DNA of 64,000 nt from Sphingopyxis sp. H053 (GCF_001468225.1 NZ_LNRU01000006.1:186001-250000), one strand, 5' to 3'; positions 1 to 10,417 are shown, counted from the stretch's first letter. The notes: a model not told the origin generated them from the sequence alone. Numbers and translations are program-made.

Positions 1-377
1 TGACCGCGTTCGACAATGAGCACACGTTGAAACTCAGCGGGTACGACATCGTCGCAACGGTCGATTCGGGCGAGGCCGCGGTGGCGATTATGGCCGCCGA
101 GCCGATCGACGCGGTCGTTCTGGATCTGGGGCTGGCGGGCCATATGACGGGGCGCGAGGTCGCGCGTCTCGCACGCGATCGCGGTATTGCCGTGCTGCTG
201 GTGACCGGCCAATGCCCCGAGGACGGCGCCGACATCGCGGTCGCCTGCCTCGGCAAGCCGCACAGCGCCTCTGCGCTCGTCGCGGCGCTGCGTGCGGTCG
301 AGACGATGGCGTGCAAGAATCAGGCGCCGCGCAAGGTCAGCGGCCTCACGACCTTTTGGCGTCCCGAAGCGGCGTGA
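1..377 (+). CDS. Response regulator receiver-domain protein (5' end cut by window edge)
   Basis: The open frame runs in from before base 1 and stops at 375-377, so the first part of the domain, including the acidic pocket, is missing. What remains matches the rest of a CheY-like receiver: a GYD..AT..SGEAA stretch, the phospho-acceptor Asp in VVLDLGLAG, a Thr/Ser switch in LLVTGQ, and a conserved Lys-Pro (GKPHS) near the end. About 45 residues follow the domain with no recognisable output module, so it may be a single-domain regulator. A TTG lies at 27, but the frame is open upstream and reads like receiver sequence, so 27 is not the real start. The partner kinase is not in view. Confidence 0.8.
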   Translation, partial: TAFDNEHTLKLSGYDIVATVDSGEAAVAIMAAEPIDAVVLDLGLAGHMTGREVARLARDRGIAVLLVTGQCPEDGADIAVACLGKPHSASALVAALRAVETMACKNQAPRKVSGLTTFWRPEAA

Positions 378-501
378 GATGCGACGGACCGACCGCGCAC
401 GGCGGATCGGCAGCCAATTAGCCGCTTCCAATTTGTCCCCAACGCTTTAGGCCAAGATATGACCGGCCGCGGCCCGTCACAGGTCCAAAAGGGGGAATAT
501 G

Positions 502-2211
502 ATGGCGACAGATGCGGCGATGCCGGCACCGAAGGGGTGGCGCGACAGTCTGCGACCCTATCTGGAGCCTGCGCCCCTTGCTGCACTGTTCCTTGGCATA
601 TCGTCGGGTTTCCCGTTCGCGATGATCGGCGCGACACTGACGACACGGCTCGCACAGGACGGTATCGAGAAGTCATCCGTCACCGCCTTTGCGCTGACCT
701 TTCTCGCCTATAATCTGAAATGGGCATGGGCGCCCGCGATCGACCGATTCCGCATCCCTGTCCTCGGGCGGATCGGCCAGCGGCGATCGTGGCTGATCCT
801 TGTCGGCGCGCTTGTTTTCGTCGCTGTGTCGGTGCTGGGCAATCTCGATCCAAAGGCTTCGCTTGCGGTCGTCGCGCTCGCGGCGATCGCGGTCGGGCTC
901 GCCGGCGCGACCTATGACATCGTAATCGACGCCTATCGCATCGAACTGCTTGCGCCAGAACAATTGGGCACGGGGTCGGGCATGTCGCAATACGGCTGGC
1001 GCATCGGTGCGGCGGTGGCGGGCGCCCTGGCGCTCGTTGTCGCCGAACGCGCCGGTTGGGGCGTTGCCTATATGGTCTGCGCGGCGCTGGTCCTCCCGGC
1101 AATCATCACCGGGTTGGTGATGGGCGAGCCCGAACGCAAGATCGAGCGGCATTGGCCGGCGTTCCTGTCGCGTGCCCACTACGCGCTCTTCATTGGCAGC
1201 TTCCCGCTCGCGTTTCTGATCGCGCGGCAGATCGACCTATGGCTCGGCGTCGACATCCTGACGCTGATGGTCCTGGTCGGATATTTGTTCCCGTTGTTCG
1301 ACCTGAGTGCCCGGCGCGCCCGCGACATCGGGTGGAGCGGGCACATCAACTGGATCATCGCGCTGCCGGCGCTGGCGCTGGTCGCGGTGCTGGCGGCGGA
1401 TTGGGGGACGATCGCCGCCTATGTCGGGTCGACGCTGCTTTGGTTCGTCCTTGCCGTTGGCGCGCTCGTCATCGGGGCGCTGGTCGCGCTGCCGACCAAA
1501 TCGCGCGAAGGGCAGGCCGCCGACAAGGGCGCCGTCGGGCCGCTGGCGGAATTTTTCTCGCGCGAGGGGGCAATCCTGATCCTCTTCTTCCTGCTGCTCC
1601 ACAAGATCGGCGACACGCTCGCCAACCTGACCTTCAGGTTGCTGTTCGAGGATCTCGGCTACACCAATGACGAAATCGCCTTTTACGATGTCGGCCTGGG
1701 TTTCTGGGCGCTGCTCGCCGGGGTGTTCGTCGGCGGGATCATCTACGCGCGGCTCGGCATGAAACGGTCGGTGTTGCTCAGCCTCGTCCTGATGGCGATT
1801 TCGAATTTCAGCTTTGCGGGCCTGGCCGCCGCCGGGCACAGCAATTGGGGCATGGCCGGCGCGATCGGGTTCGAGAATTTTGCCAGCGGAATCGGCGGCG
1901 TCTGCGTTGTCGCCTATCTGTCGGCACTGGCCGATCTGCGCTTTACCGCGACCCACTTCGCGCTTTTCTCGGCCGCCGCGAGTATCCTCGGGCGGTTCCT
2001 CACCGGGACCAGCGCGGGCCAGCTGATCGAACAGTTCGGCTATGTCGATTTCTATCTGCTGACGACTGCTTTGGCGGTTCCCGGCATCCTTATCTTCTGG
2101 TGGATGATGCGGTCGGGACTGGTCGATCGCTCGATCGGTACGGCGGGCGAGGTCGAGATACCCGAAGCGTCGCCTCAGGCCGTCAGTCCGGAAACTGCAG
2201 GTTCGCGCTGA
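502..2211 (+). CDS. AmpG-like MFS transporter
   Basis: A 569-residue, very hydrophobic protein with about 12-14 predicted membrane spans. The N-terminal GISSGFPF motif (about residues 32-39), followed by TLTTRLAQDGI and a KW.WAP.IDR loop, is the pattern of the AmpG/Acn branch of the major facilitator superfamily. E. coli AmpG imports anhydro-muropeptides for cell-wall recycling; whether this protein carries the same substrate is inference. Two adjacent ATGs exist (499 and 502). The GGGGGA ribosome site at 491-496 sits better before 502. The last 29 bases overlap the 3' end of folC on the other strand. Confidence 0.85.
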   Translation: MATDAAMPAPKGWRDSLRPYLEPAPLAALFLGISSGFPFAMIGATLTTRLAQDGIEKSSVTAFALTFLAYNLKWAWAPAIDRFRIPVLGRIGQRRSWLILVGALVFVAVSVLGNLDPKASLAVVALAAIAVGLAGATYDIVIDAYRIELLAPEQLGTGSGMSQYGWRIGAAVAGALALVVAERAGWGVAYMVCAALVLPAIITGLVMGEPERKIERHWPAFLSRAHYALFIGSFPLAFLIARQIDLWLGVDILTLMVLVGYLFPLFDLSARRARDIGWSGHINWIIALPALALVAVLAADWGTIAAYVGSTLLWFVLAVGALVIGALVALPTKSREGQAADKGAVGPLAEFFSREGAILILFFLLLHKIGDTLANLTFRLLFEDLGYTNDEIAFYDVGLGFWALLAGVFVGGIIYARLGMKRSVLLSLVLMAISNFSFAGLAAAGHSNWGMAGAIGFENFASGIGGVCVVAYLSALADLRFTATHFALFSAAASILGRFLTGTSAGQLIEQFGYVDFYLLTTALAVPGILIFWWMMRSGLVDRSIGTAGEVEIPEASPQAVSPETAGSR

Positions 2212-3499
2212 GCACTTCGCCGGCGAGATAGAGCGAGCCGGCGATCAGGACGATTTCGCGCGCGGGATCGACAGCGAGATCGCTCAGTGCGTCGGCAACC
2301 GAAGCGGCCGCCTTTGCATCGGCGCCAAACGCGGCGGCGCCATGATGCTCGTGCCCCGGGACGGGGACGACGGTCAGGCTGGCGAGGCGATCGGCCAGCG
2401 GCGCGACAATCGCCGCCGGATCCTTGTTCGCGAGCATGCCGGTGATCAGATGGACGCGCCGCGGCTCGTCCGCGAACTGGCGTGCAAGCGCGAGCCCCGC
2501 ATCGACATTATGCGCACCGTCGAGCCAGACGTCGGTGCCGCCGGGCAACAGCGCGGCGAGGGGGCCGGCGCCGAGGTGCTGCATGCGGCCCGGCCAGAAG
2601 GCGTCCGCGACGCCGTGCGCGATCGCTTCGTCGGTCGGCTGCGGACCGGGGGCGAGGCGCAGCATCGCGATGGCGAGCCCGGCGTTGCGCATCTGGTGCG
2701 GCCCGGCCATGCGCGGACGCATGGGCTCCGCTACCGAACCCAGTTTCGAGGTCCAGCGGAAGCTGTCGCCGCCGGCCTCTATCGCCCAGCCGTTTCCTTC
2801 GGGAAATAGGGTGGCGCCGACGGAGGCGACCTTGGCGGCGATGATGTCGCGCACGCCCGGAGAATAGTCGAACGTTGCCACGGGCGTGTCGGATTTGATG
2901 ATTCCCGCCTTTTCCCACGCGATGCGTATCGCCGGATCGTCGGGCGTTCCTGTTTCGGGGGCTAGCAGGAAGGCTTCATGGTCGATGCCGAGCGAGGCGA
3001 TGCCGCAGACGGCGGGCGGCGGAATGATGTTGGTGGCGTCCAGGCGGCCGCCGAGGCCCACTTCGATGATGCAGTCGTCGGCGGGAATGCGCGCGAAGGC
3101 GAGGAAAGCGGCCGCGGTGGTGACTTCGAAGAAGCTCGCTTGCAGGTCGGCCGCCTCGTCGAGCACCTCTTCGAGCAATGCCGCCAGCAGCGCGTCGTCG
3201 ATCAGCGTTCCGGCGAGGCGGATGCGTTCGTTGAAGCGCACGAGGTGCGGGCTGGTGTAAGCGTGGACGTGCCGTCCGCTCGCTTCGAGGATCGCGCGGA
3301 GGTAGGCACAGGTCGATCCCTTGCCGTTGGTCCCCGCGACATGGAAGGTGCGCGGAAGCTGAAGATGCGGGTTACCGAGACGCGCGCAAAGTTCGGCGAT
3401 GCGCTCGAGCCCGAGGATGTCGCGGCCCGGTGATAGGGCTGCGAGGCGATCGAGTTGGGCCTGCACCGCAGGGTCGCTGGAACGAGCGTGATCTGCCAT
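2183..3499 (-). CDS. folC: Bifunctional dihydrofolate synthase / folylpolyglutamate synthase
   Basis: FolC joins glutamate to dihydropteroate and then extends the gamma-glutamyl tail of folates, using ATP, in the cytoplasm. The 438-residue protein has the Mur-ligase P-loop AGTNGKGS at about 55-62, the YTSPHLVRFNERI segment typical of FolC, the EVGLGGRLDATN motif and a GAHN motif in the C-terminal half. Length is normal for the family. It is the last gene of the minus-strand trp/acc chain, with one base between the preceding stop codon and its ATG. Its 3' end overlaps the convergent MFS gene by 29 bp, so there is no room for a terminator between them. Confidence 0.96.
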   Translation of the reverse strand: MADHARSSDPAVQAQLDRLAALSPGRDILGLERIAELCARLGNPHLQLPRTFHVAGTNGKGSTCAYLRAILEASGRHVHAYTSPHLVRFNERIRLAGTLIDDALLAALLEEVLDEAADLQASFFEVTTAAAFLAFARIPADDCIIEVGLGGRLDATNIIPPPAVCGIASLGIDHEAFLLAPETGTPDDPAIRIAWEKAGIIKSDTPVATFDYSPGVRDIIAAKVASVGATLFPEGNGWAIEAGGDSFRWTSKLGSVAEPMRPRMAGPHQMRNAGLAIAMLRLAPGPQPTDEAIAHGVADAFWPGRMQHLGAGPLAALLPGGTDVWLDGAHNVDAGLALARQFADEPRRVHLITGMLANKDPAAIVAPLADRLASLTVVPVPGHEHHGAAAFGADAKAAASVADALSDLAVDPAREIVLIAGSLYLAGEVLSANLQFPD

Positions 3500-3500
3500 A

Positions 3501-3746
3501 TCAGTAGGGAAGCGGTATGCCTGCGTTCACACAGGTTTCTTCGTACCTGTTTCGCGCGCCCTTCAGTATGTCCAACGCTTCCGCAATCAAATCCATTCGC
3601 TCATTTTCATCGAGCAAAGCTGAATCCAACAGGCTGACCAAATTGTTCAAGGAATCGCCTTGGACAACAACGCCCGGAAAATTCCGGCCGGGGAGTTGGA
3701 CAACCGCATAGTTTGTTGCTGGCGAGAGCAACGTTGCCGTGCTCAT
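3501..3746 (-). CDS. Small conserved-looking protein of unknown function between accD and folC
   Basis: An 81-residue soluble protein. Its ATG (3744-3746) overlaps the accD stop codon as ATGA, and its own stop lies one base before the folC start, so it is probably translationally coupled. A longer in-frame opening to 4769 runs through accD in another frame and is not real. The sequence has an N-terminal strand-rich part ([20 protein letters not shown]) and an acidic helical C-terminal half ([16 protein letters not shown]). It has no signal peptide, membrane span or cysteine pair. It resembles small DUF families with an LPGR.FPG motif (possibly DUF6959, which I cannot confirm). A role linked to acyl or folate metabolism is suggested only by position. 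Confidence 0.75.
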   Translation of the reverse strand: MSTATLLSPATNYAVVQLPGRNFPGVVVQGDSLNNLVSLLDSALLDENERMDLIAEALDILKGARNRYEETCVNAGIPLPY

Positions 3747-4594
3747 GCCGCCTTCTCGGGCGCGAGATAGCCGATCAGTCGTCCCAGCGTCTCGGGCAAT
3801 TCCTTGCGATGCACGACCATATCGATCATCCCGTGATCGAGCAGATATTCGGCGCGCTGGAAACCTTCGGGCAGTTTTTCGCGGATCGTATTCTCGATCA
3901 CGCGCTGACCCGCAAAGCCGATCAATGCCTTGGGCTCGCTGATCTGGATATCGCCGAGCATCGCATAGCTGGCGGTGACGCCGCCCGTGGTCGGATCGGT
4001 CAGGAGCACAATATAGGGAAGGCCGGCGCGGCGCAGGCGCGCGAGCGCGACGGTGGCGCGCGGCATCTGCATCAGCGACAGCGTACCCTCCTGCATGCGC
4101 GCGCCGCCGGCGGCGGTGATTGCGAGATAGGGACAGCCGCGCCTGATCGCTTCCTCGACCCCGGCGACGAAAGCTTCGCCCACGGCGACGCCCATCGATC
4201 CGCCCATGAAGGCAAAATCCTGGACGCCGATCACGACGGGTTGGCCGTCGATCTTGCCCGCCGCATTCTGATAGGCATCGCGGTCGCCGGTCTGCGCGCG
4301 CGCCGCCTTGATGCGGTCGACATATTTCTTGGTGTCGCGAAACTTCAGCGGGTCTTCGGGCGCCGCTGGTGCGCTGATCAGTTCGTGGAGGCCGCCGTCG
4401 AACAGCTGCGCGAAACGCTCGGTCGCGCCGATGCGGTCGTGATGATCGCAGCGCGGGCAGACGTTGAGATTGTCTTCCCATTCCTTGACGAACACCATCT
4501 GCTGGCACTGGCGGCATTTGTGCCAGAGATTGTCGGCGGTGTCGCGTTTGACCCCGAAGGGCAGCGCGTTGCGAACGCGGTCGAGCCAGCTCAT
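3743..4594 (-). CDS. accD: Acetyl-CoA carboxylase, carboxyltransferase beta subunit
   Basis: AccD pairs with AccA to move the carboxyl group from carboxybiotin to acetyl-CoA, giving malonyl-CoA for fatty acid synthesis. The 283-residue protein starts with the four-cysteine zinc ribbon (Cys27, Cys30, Cys46, Cys49) followed by a crotonase-like core with [10 protein letters not shown], a GGARMQEG motif and the [14 protein letters not shown] segment. Length is typical. Its ATG overlaps the trpA stop (ATGA) and its stop overlaps the start of the next small gene. The trpA-accD-folC order is known from many proteobacteria. Confidence 0.97.
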   Translation of the reverse strand: MSWLDRVRNALPFGVKRDTADNLWHKCRQCQQMVFVKEWEDNLNVCPRCDHHDRIGATERFAQLFDGGLHELISAPAAPEDPLKFRDTKKYVDRIKAARAQTGDRDAYQNAAGKIDGQPVVIGVQDFAFMGGSMGVAVGEAFVAGVEEAIRRGCPYLAITAAGGARMQEGTLSLMQMPRATVALARLRRAGLPYIVLLTDPTTGGVTASYAMLGDIQISEPKALIGFAGQRVIENTIREKLPEGFQRAEYLLDHGMIDMVVHRKELPETLGRLIGYLAPEKAA

Positions 4595-5382
4595 GCGGCG
4601 ATCTCCTTTGCGCCGTGGATAGCATCGGCGAGCGAACGGGTGAAGGTCTCGACATAAGGCGCGGCGGCGTCGCCATGCTGCGCGATGATGTCGATGAAAG
4701 CCGATCCGACGACGACGCCGTCGGCGACCTTGGCGATCGGGGCCGCCTGTTCGGGGGTGCGGACGCCAAACCCTACGGCGACGGGAAGGTCGGTGGCGGC
4801 TTTGAGGCGTGCAACAGCTTCGTCGATGCTCGCCTGCGCCGCTTGTTGCTGGCCGGTGATCCCCGCGACCGAGACATAATAAAGGAAACCACCTGCTCCA
4901 TCGAGCACGGCGGGCAAGCGCGCCGGATCGGTGGTGGGCGTGGCAAGACGGATCAGGTCAACGCCAGCGGCGCGAAGACTCGGGCCGAGTTCGGCGTCTT
5001 CTTCAGACGGAATGTCGACGCAGATCACGCCGTCGACGCCTGCTTTGGCACATTCGGCGGCGAACCAGTCGGACCCGCGGATCGTCATCGGGTTGGCATA
5101 GCCCATCAGGACGAGCGGCGTTTCGGGATGGCGCTGGCGGAAAGCTGACGCGATGGCGAAGATGTCGGCGGTGGTCGTGCCTTTCGCGAGGCTGCGCAAA
5201 TTCGCGGCCTGGATCGCGGGGCCGTCGGCCATCGGATCGGTGAAGGGCATGCCAAGCTCGATCACATCAGCACCGCCCGCGACGAGCGCGTCGAGGTTCG
5301 CGGCGGTGTCGCCGTCGCCCGCGGTGATGAAGGCCACAAGCGCGGGATGGGGCTTGGCGAAGGAGGCGGCGAAGCGGGTCAT
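4591..5382 (-). CDS. trpA: Tryptophan synthase alpha chain
   Basis: TrpA cleaves indole-3-glycerol phosphate to indole and glyceraldehyde 3-phosphate; indole passes through a tunnel to TrpB. The 263-residue TIM barrel has the signature [14 protein letters not shown] with the catalytic pair Glu42 and Asp53, and the phosphate-binding [10 protein letters not shown] and DGVVVGSA loops near the end. Its ATG (5380-5382) overlaps the stop of the small membrane-protein gene as ATGA, so trpA is separated from trpB by that gene. In most bacteria trpB and trpA are directly adjacent or overlapping. Confidence 0.97.
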   Translation of the reverse strand: MTRFAASFAKPHPALVAFITAGDGDTAANLDALVAGGADVIELGMPFTDPMADGPAIQAANLRSLAKGTTTADIFAIASAFRQRHPETPLVLMGYANPMTIRGSDWFAAECAKAGVDGVICVDIPSEEDAELGPSLRAAGVDLIRLATPTTDPARLPAVLDGAGGFLYYVSVAGITGQQQAAQASIDEAVARLKAATDLPVAVGFGVRTPEQAAPIAKVADGVVVGSAFIDIIAQHGDAAAPYVETFTRSLADAIHGAKEIAA

Positions 5383-5570
5383 CGGGAAGGCGCCCTCAAA
5401 TAAAAGACAATCGCGAACACGGCAGCAATGCTCGCATTATAGGCCAGTCTTGCGGAGGCGAGATTCCAGGCGTCGAAATTCAAGCCATGCCGAAACAGCA
5501 GGTCGGCGAACGACAAGACGACCAGAAAGAGGCAGAAATCGGTAAAAATCCGAACCGGCTTCGATTGCAT
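5379..5570 (-). CDS. Small two-span membrane protein embedded between trpB and trpA
   Basis: A 63-residue protein with two hydrophobic segments (about residues 8-26 and 43-58) separated by a polar loop, and a short basic tail (YLRAPSR). Its ATG overlaps the trpB stop as TAATG, and its stop overlaps the trpA start as ATGA, so it is wired into the operon at both ends and is very likely translated. I do not recognise the family. The loop RHGLNFDAW and the residues NASARLAYNASIA give no functional clue. Possible roles range from an unrelated inner-membrane protein carried by the operon to a membrane anchor or modulator; none is supported beyond position. Confidence 0.75.
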   Translation of the reverse strand: MQSKPVRIFTDFCLFLVVLSFADLLFRHGLNFDAWNLASARLAYNASIAAVFAIVFYLRAPSR

Positions 5571-6781
5571 TACAGCTCCACCCCCAGCGCATCGGCCACG
5601 GTGAAGATATCCTTGTCGCCGCGGCCCGAGCAGTTGACGATGATGATCTTGTCCTTGCCCAGCGTCGGCGCGATGCGTTCGGCGGCGGCGATCGCGTGCG
5701 CGCTTTCGAGCGCGGGGATGATGCCTTCGAGCTTGGTGAGCTTCTGGAAGCTCGCGAGCGCTTCATCGTCGGTGACGGGTTCGTAGCGGACGCGGCCGAT
5801 TTCGTGGAGCCAGCTATGTTCGGGGCCGATGCCGGGATAGTCGAGACCCGCCGAGATGCTGTGCGCCTCGGTGATCTGGCCGTCCTCGTCCTGCAACAGA
5901 TAGGTCTTGTTGCCGTGGAGAATGCCTGGGCGCCCGCCCGCGAGGCTGGCGGCGTGCTTCTTGTCGAGCCCTTCGCCCGCGGCCTCGACGCCGACGATTT
6001 CGACGTCTGCATCGTCGAGGAAGGGATGGAAGAGGCCGATCGCGTTCGATCCGCCGCCGACGGGAGCGATCAGCATGTCGGGGAGGCGACCTTCGGCCTC
6101 GAGGATCTGTTCACGCGCTTCGTCGCCGATCACCGACTGGAAATCGCGGACGAGCTCGGGATAGGGGTGCGGGCCCGCGACGGTGCCGATGATGTAAAAG
6201 GTGTCGTGGACGTTCGCGACCCAATGGCGCAGCGCCTCGTTCATCGCATCCTTCAGCGTCTTGGCGCCCGATTCGACTGCGACGACTTCGGCGCCGAGCA
6301 ATTTCATGCGGAACACGTTCGGCTGCTGGCGTGCAACATCGACCGCGCCCATGAAGATGGTGCAGGGCAGGCCGAACAGCGCGGCGACGGTTGCGGTCGC
6401 GACGCCGTGCTGGCCGGCGCCGGTTTCGGCGATGATCTTCGTCTTGCCCATGCGTTTGGCGAGCAGGATCTGGCCGATGCAATTGTTGATCTTGTGCGCG
6501 CCGGTGTGGTTGAGATCCTCGCGCTTGAGGTAAATCTTCGCGCCGCCGAGATGCTCGGTCAGCCGCTCGGCGAACCACAGCGGGCTGGGGCGGCCGACAT
6601 AATGTTTGAGCAGATAGTCGAACTCGGCCTTGAACGCGGGATCGGCCTGCGCCGCGCGATAGTGGCGCTCGAGGTCGAGGATCAGCGGCATCAGCGTTTC
6701 GGCGACATAGCGGCCGCCGAACTGGCCGAAATGGCCGCGTTCGTCGGGGCCGGAGCGAAGGCTGTTGGGTAAGTCGGTCAT
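5570..6781 (-). CDS. trpB: Tryptophan synthase beta chain
   Basis: TrpB is the PLP enzyme that condenses indole with serine to give tryptophan. The 403-residue sequence carries the PLP lysine Lys97 in [10 protein letters not shown], the ETGAGQHG motif, the phosphate-binding GGGSNA loop and the CSGRGDKD motif near the C terminus. Length matches TrpB1-type enzymes that work with TrpA. Its ATG overlaps the trpF stop as ATGA. The stop codon overlaps the start of the small membrane-protein gene. Confidence 0.98.
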   Translation of the reverse strand: MTDLPNSLRSGPDERGHFGQFGGRYVAETLMPLILDLERHYRAAQADPAFKAEFDYLLKHYVGRPSPLWFAERLTEHLGGAKIYLKREDLNHTGAHKINNCIGQILLAKRMGKTKIIAETGAGQHGVATATVAALFGLPCTIFMGAVDVARQQPNVFRMKLLGAEVVAVESGAKTLKDAMNEALRHWVANVHDTFYIIGTVAGPHPYPELVRDFQSVIGDEAREQILEAEGRLPDMLIAPVGGGSNAIGLFHPFLDDADVEIVGVEAAGEGLDKKHAASLAGGRPGILHGNKTYLLQDEDGQITEAHSISAGLDYPGIGPEHSWLHEIGRVRYEPVTDDEALASFQKLTKLEGIIPALESAHAIAAAERIAPTLGKDKIIIVNCSGRGDKDIFTVADALGVEL

Positions 6782-7410
6782 CGACCCGCCGCTTTAAGGA
6801 AAGCCGCGATCTTGTCCACATCCTTGACGCCCGGCGCGCTTTCGACGCCCGACGAAACGTCGACGAGCGGCGCGCCGGTCGCGGCGATCGCTTCTGCGAC
6901 ATTCTCGGGGGTGAGGCCGCCCGCAATGCCCCAGTCGATGCCGTGGCGATGGTTTTTGAGCAGCGACCAGTCGAAACGCGTGCCGGTGCCGCCCGGCATG
7001 GCGGCGGCGGGCGCATCGAACAGGATGCGATCGGCGACGCCCTGATATTTCTGCATCCGCACGAGCGTGTCGGCGTCCTTAAGGCCGATGGCCTTCCACA
7101 CTTCGGCGGGTGTCAGCCGCTTTACGACACCCAGCCATTCGGGGGTTTCGGTGCCGTGGAACTGGACGATGTCGGGGCGCACCATGCCGAGCGCGTCGCC
7201 GGTGAGTTGCTGCGGTGCGTTGACCAACAGCAGCGCAACCTTGATGTTGGCCGCGCCCGCGCGTTTGCGCAGCTCGGCCGCGGTCTTGAGGTCGACATAG
7301 CGCGGGCTCGGCTCATAGTGATTGAGGCCGATGTGCGTCGCGCCGTGACGGATGGCGGCATCGACCTCTTCGATCGTCTTGAGGCCGCAGATTTTGACGA
7401 GTGGGGGCAT
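6778..7410 (-). CDS. trpF: Phosphoribosylanthranilate isomerase
   Basis: TrpF performs the Amadori rearrangement of phosphoribosylanthranilate in tryptophan synthesis. The 210-residue TIM barrel has the general base Cys8 in VKICGL and the general acid Asp132 in ILFDAP, plus the C-terminal phosphate-binding GGLTPEN and VDVSSGVE segments. It is a separate protein, not fused to TrpC. It heads the ATGA-linked chain trpF-trpB-63aa-trpA-accD-81aa-folC. A REP-like repeat fills the gap between it and pyrF. No leader peptide with tandem Trp codons is visible. Confidence 0.97.
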   Translation of the reverse strand: MPPLVKICGLKTIEEVDAAIRHGATHIGLNHYEPSPRYVDLKTAAELRKRAGAANIKVALLLVNAPQQLTGDALGMVRPDIVQFHGTETPEWLGVVKRLTPAEVWKAIGLKDADTLVRMQKYQGVADRILFDAPAAAMPGGTGTRFDWSLLKNHRHGIDWGIAGGLTPENVAEAIAATGAPLVDVSSGVESAPGVKDVDKIAAFLKAAGR

Positions 7411-7429
7411 GGTCAGACTCTAATTTGTC

Positions 7430-7509
7430 CGTTCGCATCGAGCGAAGTCGAGAGGCCCCTCGATCTTGCGCTGCTCCGATGGGTGTCTCGACTTCGCTCG
7501 ACACGAACG
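7430..7509. repeat. REP-like inverted repeat, type A, copy 1
   Basis: Two 24-base arms (7430-7453 and 7486-7509) are near-perfect reverse complements, differing only at the GCAT/GTGT positions of the outer arm, around a 32-base centre. A second copy lies at 16347-16424 in the opposite orientation, judged by which arm carries GCAT. The element fills the 115-base gap between pyrF and trpF and could form a stable hairpin in their shared transcript. Similar palindromes are common between genes in sphingomonads. Confidence 0.85.
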
Positions 7510-7525
7510 GGAATGGGAAAGGGTT

Positions 7526-8200
7526 TTAAAGCGTCGCTTCGATTTCGCGCGCGGCAAGGTCGGGGTCCGCCGACTGGCTGATCGGGCGGCCGACGACGAG
7601 GATCGAGGCGCCGTCGGCCATCGCCTGCGCCGGCGTGACGACGCGTTTCTGATCGCCGATCTTGCCGTTCGCGGGGCGCACCCCGGGGACGACGTAAAAG
7701 CCACCGGGCCAAGCCTTGCGCGCCGCTTTCACCTCCTGTCCCGAACAGACAATGCCGTCGAGGCCGGATTCGCGGGCGAGCGCCGCGAGGCGCACCACCT
7801 GGTCGTGCGGACTGCCGCCGACGCCGATGTCTTCCAGATCGGGCGCGTCGAGGCTGGTGAGCACGGTTACCGCGACGACCTTGGTGTTCGTGCCCGCGGA
7901 TGCCTTCGCTTCTTCGAGCATCGCGCGGCCGCCCGCGGCGTGGACGGTGATGATTGCCGGTTCGAGCGAGCGCAGCGCCTGGATCGCCTTGGCGACGGTG
8001 TTGGGAATGTCGTGGAGCTTGAGGTCGAGAAAGATCGGCAGGCCCAGCTTCGCCATTTCATGCACACCGTGGTGCCCGTTGGCGCAGAAGAATTCGAGAC
8101 CGAGCTTCAGCCCGCCGACGTGGCGCCGCACCTTTTGCGCCAGCGTCAGCGCGGCATCGAGGTGCGTGGTGTCGATGGCGAGATAAAGCGGTGAAGTCAT
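7526..8200 (-). CDS. pyrF: Orotidine 5'-phosphate decarboxylase
   Basis: PyrF converts OMP to UMP, the last step of de novo pyrimidine synthesis. The 224-residue TIM barrel has the catalytic DLKLHDIPNT motif (Asp59, Lys61, Asp64), GVRP near the end, and VVGRPISQ for phosphate binding. The chosen ATG (8198-8200) overlaps the lapA stop as ATGA. The frame is open further upstream to 8371, but that part is low-complexity sequence antisense to no PyrF feature and lies inside lapA. Confidence 0.97.
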   Translation of the reverse strand: MTSPLYLAIDTTHLDAALTLAQKVRRHVGGLKLGLEFFCANGHHGVHEMAKLGLPIFLDLKLHDIPNTVAKAIQALRSLEPAIITVHAAGGRAMLEEAKASAGTNTKVVAVTVLTSLDAPDLEDIGVGGSPHDQVVRLAALARESGLDGIVCSGQEVKAARKAWPGGFYVVPGVRPANGKIGDQKRVVTPAQAMADGASILVVGRPISQSADPDLAAREIEATL

Positions 8201-8538
8201 GGCTTGTCCGTGGAGAAAAGGTCGGATGGGGCGGGCGGGATGTCGTTGACCGGAGGAGTGGGCGTGACCTCGACGGGCCGGTTGGCGAGCGCGCGCAAAT
8301 CCGCCGCCTGCCGCTCGCTGGCGTCGAGGCGGCGCTTCATTGACCAGCGCGTCGTGCGCAGCGCGATCCACATCGGCACGCTGCCGATAAGGAACGCTGT
8401 GAGGATCAACACGGGCAATTTGGTGTCGAGCACCTGTCCCGGCCAGATCGTGACGGTGACCGGAATCCAGTTCGCCATCGCGAAAATGACGAGGATGGCG
8501 GTCAACGAGACCCAGATGATCGTTCGCAGGATGCCCAC
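8197..8538 (-). CDS. lapA: LapA-domain (DUF1049) small inner-membrane protein
   Basis: A 113-residue protein with two membrane spans (about residues 4-22 and 40-60), the short NW.PVTV.IWPG loop between them, and a cytoplasmic basic, helix-forming tail (WSMKRRLDASERQAADLRAL). This is the layout of LapA/YciS, which in E. coli works with LapB to control LpxC and so lipopolysaccharide synthesis. The tail after the helix is Pro-rich. The stop codon overlaps the pyrF start, matching the lapA-pyrF order seen in related bacteria. No lapB gene is next to it here. Confidence 0.85.
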   Translation of the reverse strand: MGILRTIIWVSLTAILVIFAMANWIPVTVTIWPGQVLDTKLPVLILTAFLIGSVPMWIALRTTRWSMKRRLDASERQAADLRALANRPVEVTPTPPVNDIPPAPSDLFSTDKP

Positions 8539-8607
8539 TTCGTCTTGCTCCTCTGTCGGTCTGGCGCCGACCCTATGACAGATTGCCGCGCGATTCCAGT
8601 CCGGGAG

Positions 8608-9924
<1,317 letters not shown>

Positions 9925-10123
9925 TGAATTTCCTTCCTTTTCGGGCGCCTTATCGCGGAATCCACGCGGAACCACGATGGGGCGCCCCGTAGCAGGGACG
10001 GGGCGTTTCGCCAAATGCCGAGGGCGCGCAACTTTGCGGAAAGACGATGGGTTGCTCCTATGCCCCATCAGAAAGGCGACGGGTCGCAGAGACCATCGAA
10101 GTCGCCGTTACAGGAGAATAAAT

Positions 10124-10417
10124 GTGTTGAAACAAGTGCTTTTGATCGGCGCGGCGGCTGTCAGTTTCCCCGCTTTGGCCCAGACGACTGCCCCGGCCGA
10201 AGAGCCGGCCCCCACGACGCAGTCGCAGCCGGCGCCGACCGACACCACGGCCCCCGCGCCCGATAGCAAGCCGACGGACGAAACGAAGCCGACGGATGAA
10301 ACGGCGCCCACCGAGGACGCGACCCCGAGCGATACGCCCCCCGCCGCTGAGCCCGCCCCTCCGGCTGACCAGCCTGCTCCGGATTCCGAAGAAAAGCCCG
10401 AATCGGAACCCGAATAA
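10124..10417 (+). CDS. Secreted Ala/Pro/Thr-rich protein, paralogue of the next gene without EF-hands
   Basis: A GTG start (10124) with AGGAG upstream gives 97 residues. The overlapping ATG at 10122 is in a frame that stops at once. A signal peptide (VLKQVLLIGAAAVSFPALA, cleavage after ALA) is followed by a low-complexity tail of Ala, Pro, Thr, Asp and Glu with PTDET repeats, ending in an acidic stretch. The signal peptide and the first mature residues (QTTAPA) are almost identical to those of the following gene, so the two arose by tandem duplication. This copy has no folded domain. It may be a periplasmic disordered protein. Confidence 0.7.
   Translation: MLKQVLLIGAAAVSFPALAQTTAPAEEPAPTTQSQPAPTDTTAPAPDSKPTDETKPTDETAPTEDATPSDTPPAAEPAPPADQPAPDSEEKPESEPE

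Noticed and set aside
3713..4657. Plus-strand frame of 314 codons opposite accD
   Set aside because: accD zinc ribbon and crotonase motifs are clear on the other strand.
7411..7525. Trp attenuator or leader peptide before trpF
   Set aside because: The gap holds a repeat palindrome shared with an unrelated locus and no short frame rich in Trp codons.
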